Assembly (NCBI GenBank): GCA_023053545.1
Contig: JAKZAN010000005.1
Coordinates: 6,014,001 to 6,078,000, forward strand
Direction of reading: 5' to 3'
DNA length: 64,000 bases
Source of the DNA: Lepidurus packardi
Taxonomy: Eukaryota; Arthropoda; Branchiopoda; Notostraca; Triopsidae
In this document: in pieces, positions 22,149-35,108 of the stretch
Numbering within the stretch: the first letter of the stretch is position 1
Layout of the letters: each line of letters begins with the position of its first letter
Translations under genes and position numbers: made by a program
Notes under the pieces: model-generated
Database searches by the model: none
The model's input: the letters and a program-made list of their open reading frames with translations, nothing else
What the model was told of the DNA's origin: nothing

Positions 22149-24429
22149 ATGCGTGTCCAGGTGCTTTTGTTGATGTCATTAGTGCAAGTTTTAAAAGCGA
22201 GTGACATGTTTTCCAGTATTGCCGACATCGAACGCTTATTCGAGTTTGAACAGGGGCTAATTACCCCTTTCCGACAGTTTGCACAAAACACTGAACTTCG
22301 TCTCCGCACCATAAAAAAGTAAGTACAGTAGACAAATTTGTAATGGTATGTTTCAAGATTTTATTTAACATTTCAGGATTTTATTATATTTATTTAAATT
22401 TTTGCTCTAGCTATTTGGAAGACTACGAAGAGGTAGCGAAAGTAACCAAGAGCTCGACGCATGCTATGGGCCATCCCATCAACGCTTTCCATTTGATGCG
22501 CCGACTAACTGTCCTGTGGCAAGATCTCAAGCAAGCTTTCAACGAAACGCAACCTACCCGTCAGTTAATTTCATTAACAATTTCTTAATCAAATTGCACT
22601 CATTTCGTTTGTATTTTACTCCCACATACGATTGCAAGCGTACTAAAGAATGAGAAAAGGAAAACACTTAACTCGAACTGGGAAAAAACTATTATTGTGG
22701 TAATTATTAGGTGAAGTCGAGCGTTTACTGGAAACCGAAACCAATCTTCCCACACCGCAAGACTTGTCGGGCGCCGCTTTCGCCCTTGTACTCCTTCAGA
22801 AGACCTACAAGATGAACATGTCCTTGCTGGTCGAAGGAAAAGTCCATTTACCCGGCCAAGAACCTCATCAAAGTGCCCATTCATTGAAGGGTAAGCCACC
22901 AGTCATAATTTTTCCCCCGTCTGAAAGTTACTAATTAGCGTTATTAAATTAACTTTAAAGCGAGAGACTGCCTATTCCTGGGTAAGCACGCTTTCAACAA
23001 AGGAGAGTACGGACAAGCTGTAGAATGGCTCCAAAAAGCTGAACACCTTGCCCAATTAGAAGAGCTCCTCCCCGAGCAGAAACCCACGGCCAAAAAAGAA
23101 GAAATTGCTCCTTTCCTTAAAACAGCCATACGCGTGGTACTTAAAATACTTGTTACGCTAACAAGGCGCTTTTTAAACATATTCTCTTGTTCTTCGGCAA
23201 TTTAGCATGACGATATTCTAGCCAAGAAAGGGCCGCTGGGCAAAGAGTGGCGCACGCAATCGGATTTTTTGGATCCTAAACGGAAAAGACGCTTAGTTCC
23301 TACCGAAACTGCATTCAGTGATGACTGGGCAAAGCTGAGGGACATGGGATATGGTAAGGATCCTAAATCGCTACTGTTGGAGAGCGAAGTATTCAGCAGA
23401 TTATGCCGAGGTGAAAAACTAAGGGTAAATTTTTAGTTTGAAGTATTCTAAAACGATTATTTTATTGTTATATATTTTTTTTCAAGACTGCGGAGGAGGA
23501 GAAGGACTTGCGGTGCAGATTTATTTCTAGAATGCATCCTTTATTCACAATTTCACCTTTAAAGGTAGAAGAAGCTTCCCATGTTCCGTATATTGTGATT
23601 TTCCATGATTTCATGGGCGAAGCTGAGATGAAACATTTTAAAGAAGATGCAGTGAGGGGTTTAGAACGCTCCACACATGGCGGAAAACGTGGGTTTACTG
23701 CCAGCGACAAAAGAACTTCTAAACAGTAAGACAAATAATGTATATTGGTAATATTTTTATTGAATTTCTTTGTTTTTATGACAGGAAATGGGTCAGAGAT
23801 GAAGATCATCCCATTTTCGAGATTGTATCTCAACGAATAGGAGCTGCAGTTCACCTCAAACATACACCTTATAATGTGGCCGCAGAATATTATCAGGTAG
23901 CTAACTATGGAGTGGGAGGACAGTATACCCCCCATGCAGATTGGGGTGTTCTGGCAGTCAAAGCACATGATCAGTCAGTCAAGACCGTTACTGCTTCGCT
24001 GGAGGAGTTTCGGGGAGATCGCATCGCAACTTTCATGGCATACGTAAGCTTTAGTAATGACTAATTAAAATTTAGATTATGTTTTAAATGTGGAACTTTT
24101 CCCGTAGTTGGAGGATGTGAAATTGGGCGGAGCTACAGTCTTTCCTCTAGCCGGAGTGACGGTCTGGCCTAAGAAGGGCAGTGCTGTTTTCTGGTGGAAT
24201 TTGTATTCAGATGGAATTGGAGACGTGAATACTAGACATGGAGCTTGTCCTGTCCTCCACGGCTCGAAATGGAGTAAGTTCAAGACTAACTTTATGGGTA
24301 AAAGTGAGAAAGTAACTCGGCTTTTTGGTTGGTCGTGGTTTAGTTTGCAACAAGTGGTTCCACGCAAATGAGCAGACGTTTTTCAAACCATGTGATCTCG
24401 AGCCGCTAGTTCGGATACGCTTTCCGTGA
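22149..24429 (+). CDS. P4HA: Prolyl 4-hydroxylase alpha subunit
   Basis: ER-lumen 2-oxoglutarate/Fe(II) dioxygenase that hydroxylates proline in collagen-like X-Pro-Gly repeats, working as a tetramer with PDI. Exons: 22149-22318, 22411-22559, 22711-22890, 22961-23136, 23206-23424, 23487-23725, 23785-24043, 24108-24273, 24344-24429 (547 aa, close to the 520-550 usual for the family). Signal peptide MRVQVLLLMSLVQVLKAS, then the N-terminal P4Ha_N helical region (about 20-150), the TPR-like peptide-binding domain (GKHAFNKGEYGQAVEWLQKA) and the C-terminal catalytic domain. The iron ligands are visible as H and D of PHADWG and H of TRHGACPVL. The 2-oxoglutarate lysine is in HGSKW. It has KWFH near the C-terminus and ends NEQTFFKPC...RIRFP. 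Insects carry many P4HA paralogues, so the exact orthologue is unclear. Confidence 0.96.
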
Positions 24430-25453
24430 CAAATACAAGTCCTTATTTCAGTGCAAATAACTCTGGGAAATATCATTTCAGTTTTATATTGGACATTCAA
24501 CATGATTTGAGGGTTTGATATTACTGATAAAGCCGAATGAAGCTACGCTTGAATGAAATGTAATTTTAGGTTGTTTAGGGACTTAAGATGTTGAATTACA
24601 GTTGATAGATTCAGAACACCGTCTTGTTACTTGTAACCCAATTATACCTTTAATTATCCAACAGAGTGCACTTTCCTTGAGCTACGAGTTCTTTAAATGG
24701 CAACAGCCTCCAAATCGCATATTGAGATTTTGATGGATTCTTTATTTTACACATTATTCTAAGAAAGCGGAATTTTGTTTGAAGTTTTTCTGAGTAGCCG
24801 TTTCTGAGTTACTGACTAGCGAAGTTTTACCACAGACATGCGAAGGCTCACCACAGCAACGTCACAGGGCTACGTAACCGCGCGGGTCGAATGGCAAAAA
24901 TGTTCGATTTGAATTTTACATTTCTTTTTTCTTAATATTTCAGCTATTTTTCGCGTAAACAGGAAAAAATAATAGGACACTGTGTTTGTTTTTTTGGTGG
25001 CTATTGCACTTTAACTGCACTCAGAGAATATAACATAAGCTTGTCGCATGTTGTCACTCGCAAATTCAAAATGGCGTCCGTTTTCGCGCGCTTTGCGTCG
25101 ATCCGCCCACGGGGACAATGAAATCTTAATTATTATAATAGAAGGCTCGATTTGAATGGATTTGAATCTGTAGAAGAATGCACATTAGAATGACTACTAT
25201 TATGTCCATTAAAAGTTTTGCGGATTAATGTATAAAAAAACTTTGGCATCAAGCTATATATCTGGGTTTTCTTATAACAAAAGGTTGACTTGGTTTTTCA
25301 CCTTGAATTGCCCAAGCACCAAGATTTGGAATGTTTGACACGCAAAAAATGGACCGAGTCATGTTTTTCCTATGTACAATGATTCTTGATTGAGATCTTG
25401 GGCATAATAGCTGTACAAGCAATAAAACGGAGGCATGGCACTGGAGGCACTTT
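24430..25453. other. Convergent intergenic region
   Basis: Lies between the P4HA and POMGNT1 stops. Candidate poly(A) signals are AATAAA on the plus strand at 25421-25426 and on the minus strand at 24741-24746. If both are used, the two 3' UTRs overlap by several hundred bases. Nothing else was recognised. Confidence 0.4.
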
Positions 25454-28400
25454 TCATCTCTTCTTCGGGCTTTCAGATTCGAGTTTCACTGGAGTTATGT
25501 CAGCAGGTTTCCACCGACTTGAAGAAAACCATCCATTAACATAAACGCTCACTTCAGGTGTTCAATGTTTACCTGTACGGCGAGTACGGCGTTCCTACAA
25601 CCAGAATAGGGTTTTGCTTCAAGTGCAATCTCCACATGCCCTTATGGAACCCTCGCGCGTCCAAATCCCAAAGTTTCCAACACTATCAAAAGCCAAATTA
25701 GTCGAATTACAAAAGGATTTCTAATCCAAATGCACTTTAGCTAAAGCTAGCCAGGATTGGACATCACGTGGCGAATCCATTTTGATGTAAAGAACGTAAG
25801 TACGTCCTTTGGTTTCCGGAATAAAGCTGCTTTCGCAAGGCGATTGTTTATGGTCCAACACTTGCGCAGTCTTGACCAAACTATGCACCATTTCTTCGTA
25901 GTTCTTAACAGTCATGTTCCCTAAACCGTGAAGTGGTACATGTGGCAGGATGTTCAACGCATGCTGACGGAAGTAAATGTCTTGGAAATATGAATTCATG
26001 TTCACTCCACTGGCCCCGAAATGGTACGTGCGCGGTACGTCTGGAATGATACATTCCCTGCCTTTGCGTATATCGGCTTTCCGCATCCACATGTCCCAGT
26101 CCCACAACTATTAAACGGCAAAAACACACATCATTTATAGGACGTTCTTCCCCCTCCCCCTAAAACCCTTCATAAAACCAGTTATTACCTTTTCAGGTGT
26201 GGGCCAGCTCGATTCAAGCTCCTTTCTATAAAGATCCATTCGCATCATCCACCCCAATCCAGGCATAGTTTCCACCCGGTACAACAATGCCGTGTCAGCA
26301 CTACTATGTTCATAACCATGGTCATTCCACGCAGAAATGCAATACAACGTTGGGTCCGTGTCTAGTAGAAACTTGGTCTGGCTGAAATAACTGAAACATA
26401 AAATATATTTTATTCTGTAAACTACTTTTTCTGAAACTTTTTTCTTTTTTTCTATTTTCCTTACCTGAAAAAATCCGGAGAAACATCCAAATCTTCTTCG
26501 AGTATAATCACATGGCCGGCGTTCGGATAAAGCACGCTGGTGGCAGTTAGGGCTGCTTTGTAATGCTGCGAAATTCGTGCATTTTTCTTTCCTAAGGGCG
26601 TATGTTGGATTCCCCGTATACCCAGCAATCTGCAGACAGCCAAGGGCTCTTCGAAATAGCCGTCTATAAAAACGGTGACCAGGTGTTTTTGGCATCCAGA
26701 TGCGCTTAATAACGCTCGCAGCATCCTGGAATGAAACGGGTACACAGACATGTGTCAGGGTTGTTTTTTTTTGTATACAAAATGATCAAGGAAACGGATA
26801 CTGAGGTACTTGTCACCTGTACAGGTAATGAGGACGGTTGCTGGCGATGATAGCGATGGGTACATCTTTGATTTGGTTGTTGGAGAGACGCTCAGGGGAA
26901 AAGGAGATGGGAGCGGGGTCATTGCACGCACAAACGCTGCCATAGCCTTCCACATGGTTGCAGAATTCTCGTCGACGTCTGCCTTCTTCGTCATCTGCCC
27001 AATCACACTCGGAATCTGTGTTAATGACAAGCAAACGCAGACGTTAAATTAGCGAACATATAGAGCTCTGAAACATACGACACAGATCAATAGCGGAAGA
27101 AGGCGCTCGCTTTCTAAAATTGAAAAATTACGTGGAAACCCTCCCTCCAACCTCACCCTAAAAAAACGAAACCTTACGTATCACTGCAGGGAACTATGAC
27201 TCCAAACGTTAGGTTTAGTTTAAATAAAAGAGAAGGTGGGTAATGGAAGGGAATCTTTAATTATTTGTCGGTACCGAAATGGAAAATTTCTTCTCTAGTG
27301 AAAACCTGCAACTTGAACCATTCGGTTTTGCTTAGCGCCTGTTCAAAGGAAGTCTTACGTGGAAGAAAAATCACTCCCTAAGCTCTTGGCAACACAAAAT
27401 CGAATGTTGGTGTACACACTCGTTTTCTTTCAAGGAAAACAACAACAAAAGTTGTCTAATTTACCTTCTTGCATGGCCAAGGCGACTTCGGTTCGCAGCG
27501 TTACATCTCCGCCCCAGGATTGGAAATCTGCGCTTTTGGAAAAGTCTTCCCCATACGCTTTGCTGGCTGACCCTTTCGAGGTCACCATGGCCCACATGTC
27601 TCTCCACCCAAGCACTTGGCACTTCTTGCACCCTAGATTGTGCAATAAGGTCCTCGCAGGCCCTTTCAAATGGAAAGTTGCTTCATCCTAAAACCCCCCA
27701 CAAAAACCCCCTTTTTCTCTCAACACTCCGATTTCAGTTTAAATGATTTTTTTTTTTTTACTTTAATGGCAAAGACTAGTATCCGACTCGCTGAAACCAT
27801 GGACAGAAACAACGCCATCGCTTCGTCTTCATGGGGAGCGTAAGTGTCAAACACGCGTTGTGCTAAAACCGCCCCTGTGCCTTGATGCAAGACCAGGATA
27901 TGGATACCACGCCCACTACCTTCCGCACTATCTTCCAAAATCTGTCAAACCGCCCCAGAAAAAGGTGCCAATTAACCCTTCAATGTCTGTCTCTCTAGTT
28001 TAAAACAATGTGTACCGTATTTCCGTCAACGGAAACTGCAACACGTTTTCGACTCGAAACAACTTCCAAAACGATATTCCTTGGCGAACTTGATTGTAAT
28101 CGCAACTGGCTTCGGCTTAAAGGACCACTCATGTACTCGTCTAGTGCCGAAAAGAATTAAAAAAATAAAGTCCAGCAATTAGTAATTTCCTCTTCAGAGA
28201 ATAAACGAGAGGAAACAAGAAAGGACACAAAACTTACTTTCCAGAACAGGTTGAGCGAGTTTTTTCCCCGTATCGAGTATGAAAGTGATGTTGATAATAA
28301 TAGTGCCAATGAGTATCAACGAAACTAGAATCTGTCGACAAAAAGGAAAAAGAATTAAACAAAAAAAGATAGAAAGGTCACGGAAAATGAAAAACAACTC

Positions 28401-28512
28401 TGGGTCCAACCTGGAAGAGTTTGGTCAGCAAACGTCTTCGTCCAAGATGTCGAGTCCAGGTTAGGGGACATCTCTTTAATATGAATGACTGGCTGACAGG
28501 AACTCGCTCCAT
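25454..28512 (-). CDS. POMGNT1: POMGNT1, protein O-mannose beta-1,2-N-acetylglucosaminyltransferase
   Basis: Golgi type II enzyme that adds GlcNAc to O-mannose, for example on alpha-dystroglycan. Exons: 28512-28411, 28331-28238, 28140-28016, 27941-27762, 27687-27465, 27015-26817, 26725-26465, 26390-26189, 26107-25736, 25682-25573, 25517-25454 (643 aa; human about 660). Short cytoplasmic N-terminus, signal anchor ([19 protein letters not shown]), stem domain ([37 protein letters not shown]), then the GT13 catalytic domain: [42 protein letters not shown] metal-binding motif, [30 protein letters not shown] stop follows if the frame is read past 25736, but a GT donor there joins two further exons encoding [15 protein letters not shown] and the [10 protein letters not shown] region typical of the C-terminus. 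The whole domain layout matches POMGNT1 rather than MGAT1. Confidence 0.96.
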
Positions 28513-29134
28513 GACACCGAGACAGGGCAGGTAATATCCAATTTCTTTTTTCTTTATATTTTTTGCGCCCTTTTTCTCGCTGTGCCTGGCTCACTTCTAC
28601 CGCAGGTAAGATGCGTTCCACATTCACAATGAGTCTACTCTTCTTTCAGTGATGTTGAGCTATATACCCCACAAAACAAGACAACTCATGTGTCAATCCA
28701 TCCGCAGCAGTCGCACGCGTGGCACACGTCAAACGTCGAACCTCTGCCGAAATTAACATCTCATTAGCGAGTGTTTACATAAGATACTTTGACTACACAC
28801 TAAATACCCTCCTTCACTTTCCCAGAACCTTCTCAACCGCCTTCCGGCAAGAAACTTTACGGAAAAGGGAAGATTTGGAATAGCAAACATACAGAAACTT
28901 GAAACCGACAGGATATACACCCTGAATAGGGTCAAAGGTCAGCCATCGGGTTCCTTACAAGCCCCTAATCTAGATACGCGAAAAGTCCCTCACAATTTTA
29001 CTGTCTCTTTTTGCCAGGAATTCGCTTCGGGAATAGGGAGCTACCCAAATCCAGGATTTATTCCTGCTATTTACTTAAGCCGCGTTCGTATTGACGAAAG
29101 TTTAAGTTGACTTAAAAGTCGATTTGACTTTTAA

Positions 29135-29460
29135 GTTGACCTAAAAGTTGACACAAGGCGCTTAAATGGGGAGTAAGGTTTCAAATGAAAAAATATATGT
29201 TATAGAAGAGACCAAATTACATATTCTGGCTGAAGAAACCCTATGTCAGTTATGCATATTAGTCGAGTAGTTAATTATTTAGCAGTTTAAGCCCCGCACC
29301 TTTCCGAGAAATTTCAAATTTTCCTATCCTTATAGCACGGGGGACAGTTGGCCGGAGAGCTAGCGCCTTTATCTATTAGCGCATTCAAAGTCGGATCTTC
29401 GATTCATAGGGACGGCACCATTAACTTTCTTTTGAGTGCTAAAAGAAGTATCTAGGTGCT
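29135..29460 (-). repeat. Dispersed repeat, copy 2
   Basis: Reverse-orientation relative of 5809-6130. Read on the minus strand it runs from AAGCACCTAGATAC through TTAGCACTCAAAAGAAAG, GGCGCTAGCTCT and TATAAGGATAGGAAAATTTG to GAAACCTTACTCC. Adjoining sequence near 29090-29150 contains a small local palindrome of TTAAGTTGACTTAAAAGTCG units. Confidence 0.75.
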
Positions 29461-32400
29461 TTGGTTCATTTACACGCTCGATCACAAAAAAATGTCTTTT
29501 TCTTCGGGACATCGCGCTGTCGCAATAGCTTGTCGTCCTGACGGGCCTAGACCCGCGCCTGAGAACTTTTGGGAAAGTTTTGGGTCAGCTTCGCACTCGA
29601 GAAACATCCCCTCGCAATGGGACCGCACAAGGCGGTTCGACTATGCGGGTAACGCTCGTTGCATGCGTTCAGCGGAGCCCGCAAGTCATGGCGCGAAGAA
29701 AAAGTCATTTTGTTGTGATCTTTTTCCTCCCAAGTGAGAGGTGGAGAGAGATACCTATAGCCTCTTCTTGTCTTTCCCCCTTAATATAACGTGAAATGTA
29801 ACACAGCCTTGAGTTTACGAGCAGGAACACCACACACAAACATATTTTTACCCTACAAATTTATTTTCTCTTGTCTTAGCGTTTACTCGTTATCAACGAC
29901 GTGTATAGGCCTGTTTATCACATATAGAACACTATAATATAGCTAATATAGCTCAACCTTGAGTGTTTAAATTAGAAGACAGTATCCCTGAACTTGGTGG
30001 CCAATTTTCCTGGAAGAAGGTTTTTAAAAAAAACTTTAAATTAGACGGATTACGCTTAACCATTGTTCGATTTATGGTAGTGTCACGACGCTTTTAAGGT
30101 GCTTAGAACGGTTCACGGAATTCACGAGTCCAAACCAGTACAGTATTATACATCCGTCTAGTCTATAATACACTGGACAGGGTCCTTTTCGTACTTTCGT
30201 GATCTAAAGTTGCCGTTAGCGTAGCTCCTTTACAGTAACGAAACTATTAAACTCCTTTTCTATGTAATAAACTAACGGCTCCAATGTCCTGAAGACGTTG
30301 GCCGGACTTGCGAGTCACCAGGGTCGAAAAATTCAAATTCTTTCAACGTCAATGGAAACGAAAGAAAAAGTCGCTTATATTCCATCCTCAGTTCACTCCT
30401 CGTTTCCCCCATTGCGGAACTTTTGGTTCTATGAACAATGAATAGTGAAGAGCTCTGGAAATGGAACTCTTAACTCAGAGCAACGAAAGAAGAAATAAAT
30501 TTAAAAGAAATATCTTAAAAACAATAAAAGAGAGAGAAAAAAAAGCTCGTTTTCAAGTATGCAACAATGGAAATCCTTTTCTCTCCTATGGCTATAAATA
30601 ATTCGGTTTCGCAATTGACCTTCTGACCTTCCCCTCTCCATCACTAACTTTCCTTCTTACTTGTCTGCCACGTATGTGTGTGCTTTATCGTTTCTTGTCT
30701 CTTTACCCAAGGTGAACAACACACCTGGCAACCGTGCCTTTACCTTTGTCCCCATTGCGCTGTGAAAGATTTGCATATAAGCATAAGCACACAAATACTG
30801 GGGAGAAAAGAATAGCCGAAGAAGAAGCAAAACTGAGACGTGTTTTGTCTACTCCACTTCTGCGCACTTCAAACCAACTAGGCTAATATCCACAAAGAAT
30901 GCTACACCACGACCTCATGAGAAGCCCTGAGCCACCAGACGTGAGACTATGTCAGCCTTGTTTCATTTTCGCTTGCATTTTCGACACTGAATTGGAACAA
31001 TCTAAACCAGAAATACAGTACACGCAAAATTGCTGCAATTTAGCTTCATCAACCAAGCTATGCTTAATAAGCAAATTAAGCTTGCTATCCGTAATCACGT
31101 CCCAATTGAATGGACGGTAATTCTCAAATTATAAGAAAATTCCAACACTTCGAATCTTTTTTAAAAATGCCGGTAATCTCCTATATTTTATTATTCAATT
31201 AAAATTTATATAAGCACTGAGACTAATCCTATGGTTTTGAAGCGCAAAACTATTACTAATTAGCTTGCTAATTAGGTAAAATACAATAAGATAATTTCGG
31301 AAAATTACATTTTTTTTACGGAATTCTTGGCGACTTGGCGAATTTAAACAGTTCTAGAGGATAGCTTTACATTGTTTACGTAGTGTGATCACGGTGCGCG
31401 TTTTGTAGGAATTTGGGAGCAGTTCAAACTTCCGGTATGTTTCCGTGGCGCTTCTTTAACTGGGAAATTCCCAAGAGGTAGAAAAGGAAGTGGGTTTGGG
31501 TTTAGGTATGTGAATTGAATTGCACTAGTTGGCTTTTACAATACCGTCCAGTTGTCTTCTCCTTTTTCTTTACCGTAGATTTTTCTAAAATTTCTAAAGT
31601 CCCTTTTTTTAGCCTGTCGCGACTAGAATTTTAAGCAAGGGCTATCCAGACATGGAAACCGGCTCTTTTTTTCCTGTTTTCCAAGATAAGTTGGAGATGA
31701 ACCCAAAGAAGTTTTGCTAGGTTGTTACAACGCTAAAAGAAGTTAATCCTATGCTCATATTAAGCCACGTGATCTCTTCGTGGAGAAGGTAGGGGAGCTC
31801 CTTGACGAGGTTCCAGCGAAGGAAAAATTGTCGCTGATCTTATGGTTTGGGCCTTCGATGTTCGGTTCTTACGCCATGCATACCAATGAGGACTTTCGTA
31901 TATTGGACGCAAGACAAAAGAGTTGCAGCGAAATGAGCTACGCCGGCTCCACTATCAATGCTTATGAATGGCTTATAGCACGTTTATAACGCAGGCTTGG
32001 TTCCAAGACAAAAAAGGTTCCTCGTAAATTTCTAAAATAAATCAAAATAAATTGCAATGCTTGTTTCAAAACCGCATGCTCGGGCAAGTTACTATGATTT
32101 CTCTTTAGTATCTGTATGTAAATGTCAGGGAAAAAGGGCGAAAGTTTTGATGCAGCTAAGGCGAATTGCACCCGATTGTGCAACTCTGAATACGTGTAAA
32201 GAATCTCAATATGAGGTACAGTGAGAAAGGGAAAGCGACTCCTCAACGATACACATATGAACGCAGATCGTAGTGAAGAACTGATCAGAATCAGGATCAG
32301 AAAATGTAATAGAAGATAATTAACTTCATTTATTACTGCCTTGACTAGCTGATTGCGGTGTTCAGGGTTGTCTGTAATGAATTCGGTGACCTTTTGTCTA

Positions 32401-34864
32401 ATGTACGATCTCGCTGGCTATCTGACAAATGACCCCCTTCGTAGGCAGCTTTCTCTGTATAACACCCTTTTACCGTATCAGACGTAAAAAAAAAACTCAC
32501 ATGAACTTAACTCGTTCATGTTTCTACATTTTCGTCGAATTTCGGGGTGGGGAAGACCCATGAATCGGCAGAACAAACACACGTTATCTCTCAAATGTTT
32601 TAATTAGAATTTTGAAACAAAATATGTTTAAGAAAATAAATAAAAATAACTCGGGAGGTTAGAGGTTAATATCTGGCGTAGGAGGGGATTAGACGCAGTC
32701 CTTGGTAGGTTTCTTCTTTAATTCCTCTCTGGTGTTCTATGATTTTCCAGGTGGGATATTTAAGCACTAAAGAGATATTTCCTATAATTATAAAAGGAGG
32801 TAAACGCTTAAATTTTGGGGCAAAATTCTTGCTCTATGTTTGGGGTGAGCTCGAAGAATAGAAGAAAACTGGTGCTTTCATTATAATAAGGCTATAAAGG
32901 ATGAGCGTCTGTCTATATGACGAGATAAAAGCGTCCCCTTGTTCAGCTTCCAAGAGAAGATAGAAAAAAAATCTAAGAAAAGAAAGAAAAAAATGGCTCC
33001 TAGACAAACTTGAAGTGGGGAGGTTACAACGGATTTGCTTTGCGCTTAGGATTCCAAAGCCGAAACCTTCCCCCCAAAAAAGTCGCCTATTTCTGTTTTG
33101 CATCTTTACGGGGGCCAACAGACGCACAGAGATCGCCTTTGTTAGACTCAATCAAGATTACGAACTCTAGACACCCAAAGAATGTGCTCCGGATCTTAAA
33201 CCTAATTTAAACTCGAAAGTCTTACTTAACCAGTTTTCATTGTATGCAGAGAATTATTTCGTCTAAATGTTGCACAACAACATGTATTGTTGACAGAGAA
33301 GATCAAGTCTTTCCTCATCGTTACCACCTAAGTCATCATTGTTTGTTAGTCTCTGTCTGAATTGGTCTGAAGCTTGCAGTAAGTTGTGTTTCATCGTTGC
33401 CTTGAAGTAAGTTGTGTTCCCGTTGTTGGTCAGATGACGTGCGATGTTCTAAGGATAACCATTTCATGGTTACCATTATCCCCCGACTCGTATTTCCATA
33501 AAAACCTTACTGTTAGTTATTTTTTATCAACTTGTGATTTGCATAAAAACAATGTTATTGTTAAAGAAATACTTTTCGTTTTTGTCGGGGAATATCAAAC
33601 TTAATAATTTGCTCTGTGAAGGGAAGTTCGTTCCTTGCTCTAGACTAATTCTTCTGTATTGTTATACGATTAAGTAATTTTGAATGCATGTTTTGCTGAT
33701 TAACCAATAAACAGCTTCTTATTGTTGGTTAGTTTATGGCGACTCCAGGGAGAAGGGACGAGAACATTGTATTTGTATGGTTTTTATTTTATTAAAAGAT
33801 GTTCTCCCCAATTTAAAGTCCTTATTCCGAGCGATAAAAAAGGAGGAAATTTATGTCATATGTGTGTGTCGCCTGTTCGGAGAGCGAGGCAGGGGTCGAG
33901 TTCAATCTTCTTTTCCCATTGATCCTTCTAACCTATTAAATGTATGAAAAGCGAAAGGGAAGTCATCGAAGAATATACGTAGCTCATGGGGGCGGAAATG
34001 GAGCGGTAAAGTTGACATGGCTGCGAAATTATTCTTTCATAAGCGGCGAATAGAAATGAGAAAGGTAAACCAAAAAAGTGTGAAAATCCGGATATGGGTT
34101 TGCCAGCCGATGTACCACTTGTACGCAACAATAATATTAATAAAAAAAAGTTGGGAATATTGGACAAAAACGCACTTGGACGAGTCCAGAGTACTGGATT
34201 ACTAAACAAGCAAAGTTCTAGTTTAAATAGTGGGGTCTAATTACCAAATAATGTAAACATAGGGAGATAATTATACACAGTTTTAATATAGCAAGACACA
34301 ACGCTCTGAAAGAGTTAATACAAGCACTCGGAAATGCTGCAAAGGTCTCAAGAAAGCTCTTTTCTTATCAGCATAAACGACCTAACGATGACGAATTTTC
34401 GTGTTTATTGTTTAAACAGTGTCCACCTCTCGCTGAAATGCTCCTTAGGACAGTTTGACCTTTATCTTGGAACACTTGTGTGGAAGACGAACGCTATTAT
34501 ACCTTTCGTTTTGTTGACCCACACCAGCTTTTCTGTACTCCATGAATGTAACGTAAGAAACAGAACCAACTTAACCTTTTGCGAGGGAGGGAGAAGCCCA
34601 TGCTACACTGTTTGGCAAACCAACAAATCCCATTAGCCCTTACGTCACGTGTGTGGGACTCACCTTAAATTTGCAGCGTTTTTGTTGACGTGTATGGATC
34701 AGGTTTTAGTCAAATATCTGGGAGAACTATTGAGGGACCGAACAAAAATGGGTAACCTTGGGAAAAGGTTCATCAACACTCACTTCCACGACCGAAAAAC
34801 CACTTTCTCGCAAGAAAGCCCACTCACAAATGCGCGCAATACTGCAGACAGAGCTTGACGTATA

Positions 34865-35108
34865 CCATGGCAACATGGAGGTGGGGCCAAAACGCGCTTG
34901 CGTAGTAACGTTACAAGAAAACTGGCTGACTTCCGAGCAGTCGACTAGTCTACTTGTAGTCAACTGCGTGGTCAATGAACGCGTTTCCCCATGGCAACAT
35001 GGAGGTGGGGCCAAAACGCGCTTGAGTACCAAGCTTACAACAAACCCGGCTGACTTCCGAGCAGTCTACTAGTCAACTTCGTAGTCCATTGCGTGGTCAA
35101 CTACCCAC
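34865..35108 (+). repeat. Tandem duplication, two units of about 124 bp
   Basis: CCATGGCAACATGGAGGTGG starts at 34865 and again at 34989. Each unit continues through GGCCAAAACGCGCTTG, GGCTGACTTCCGAGCAGTC, CTAGT and TGCGTGGTCAA. Within each unit the CTAGT/GTAGTC words repeat again. It is noncoding and about 1.1-1.4 kb upstream of the transporter start. Confidence 0.9.

Noticed and set aside
29456-29789. Two overlapping plus-strand frames beside the dispersed repeat
   Set aside because: They begin in the repeat, are Arg/Ser-rich by composition and have no support as a gene.
31780-31989. Plus-strand frame starting MEKVGELLDEVPAKEK
   Set aside because: The first half looks protein-like, but there is no continuation through splice sites and no recognisable family. 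An isolated chance frame or decayed fragment.
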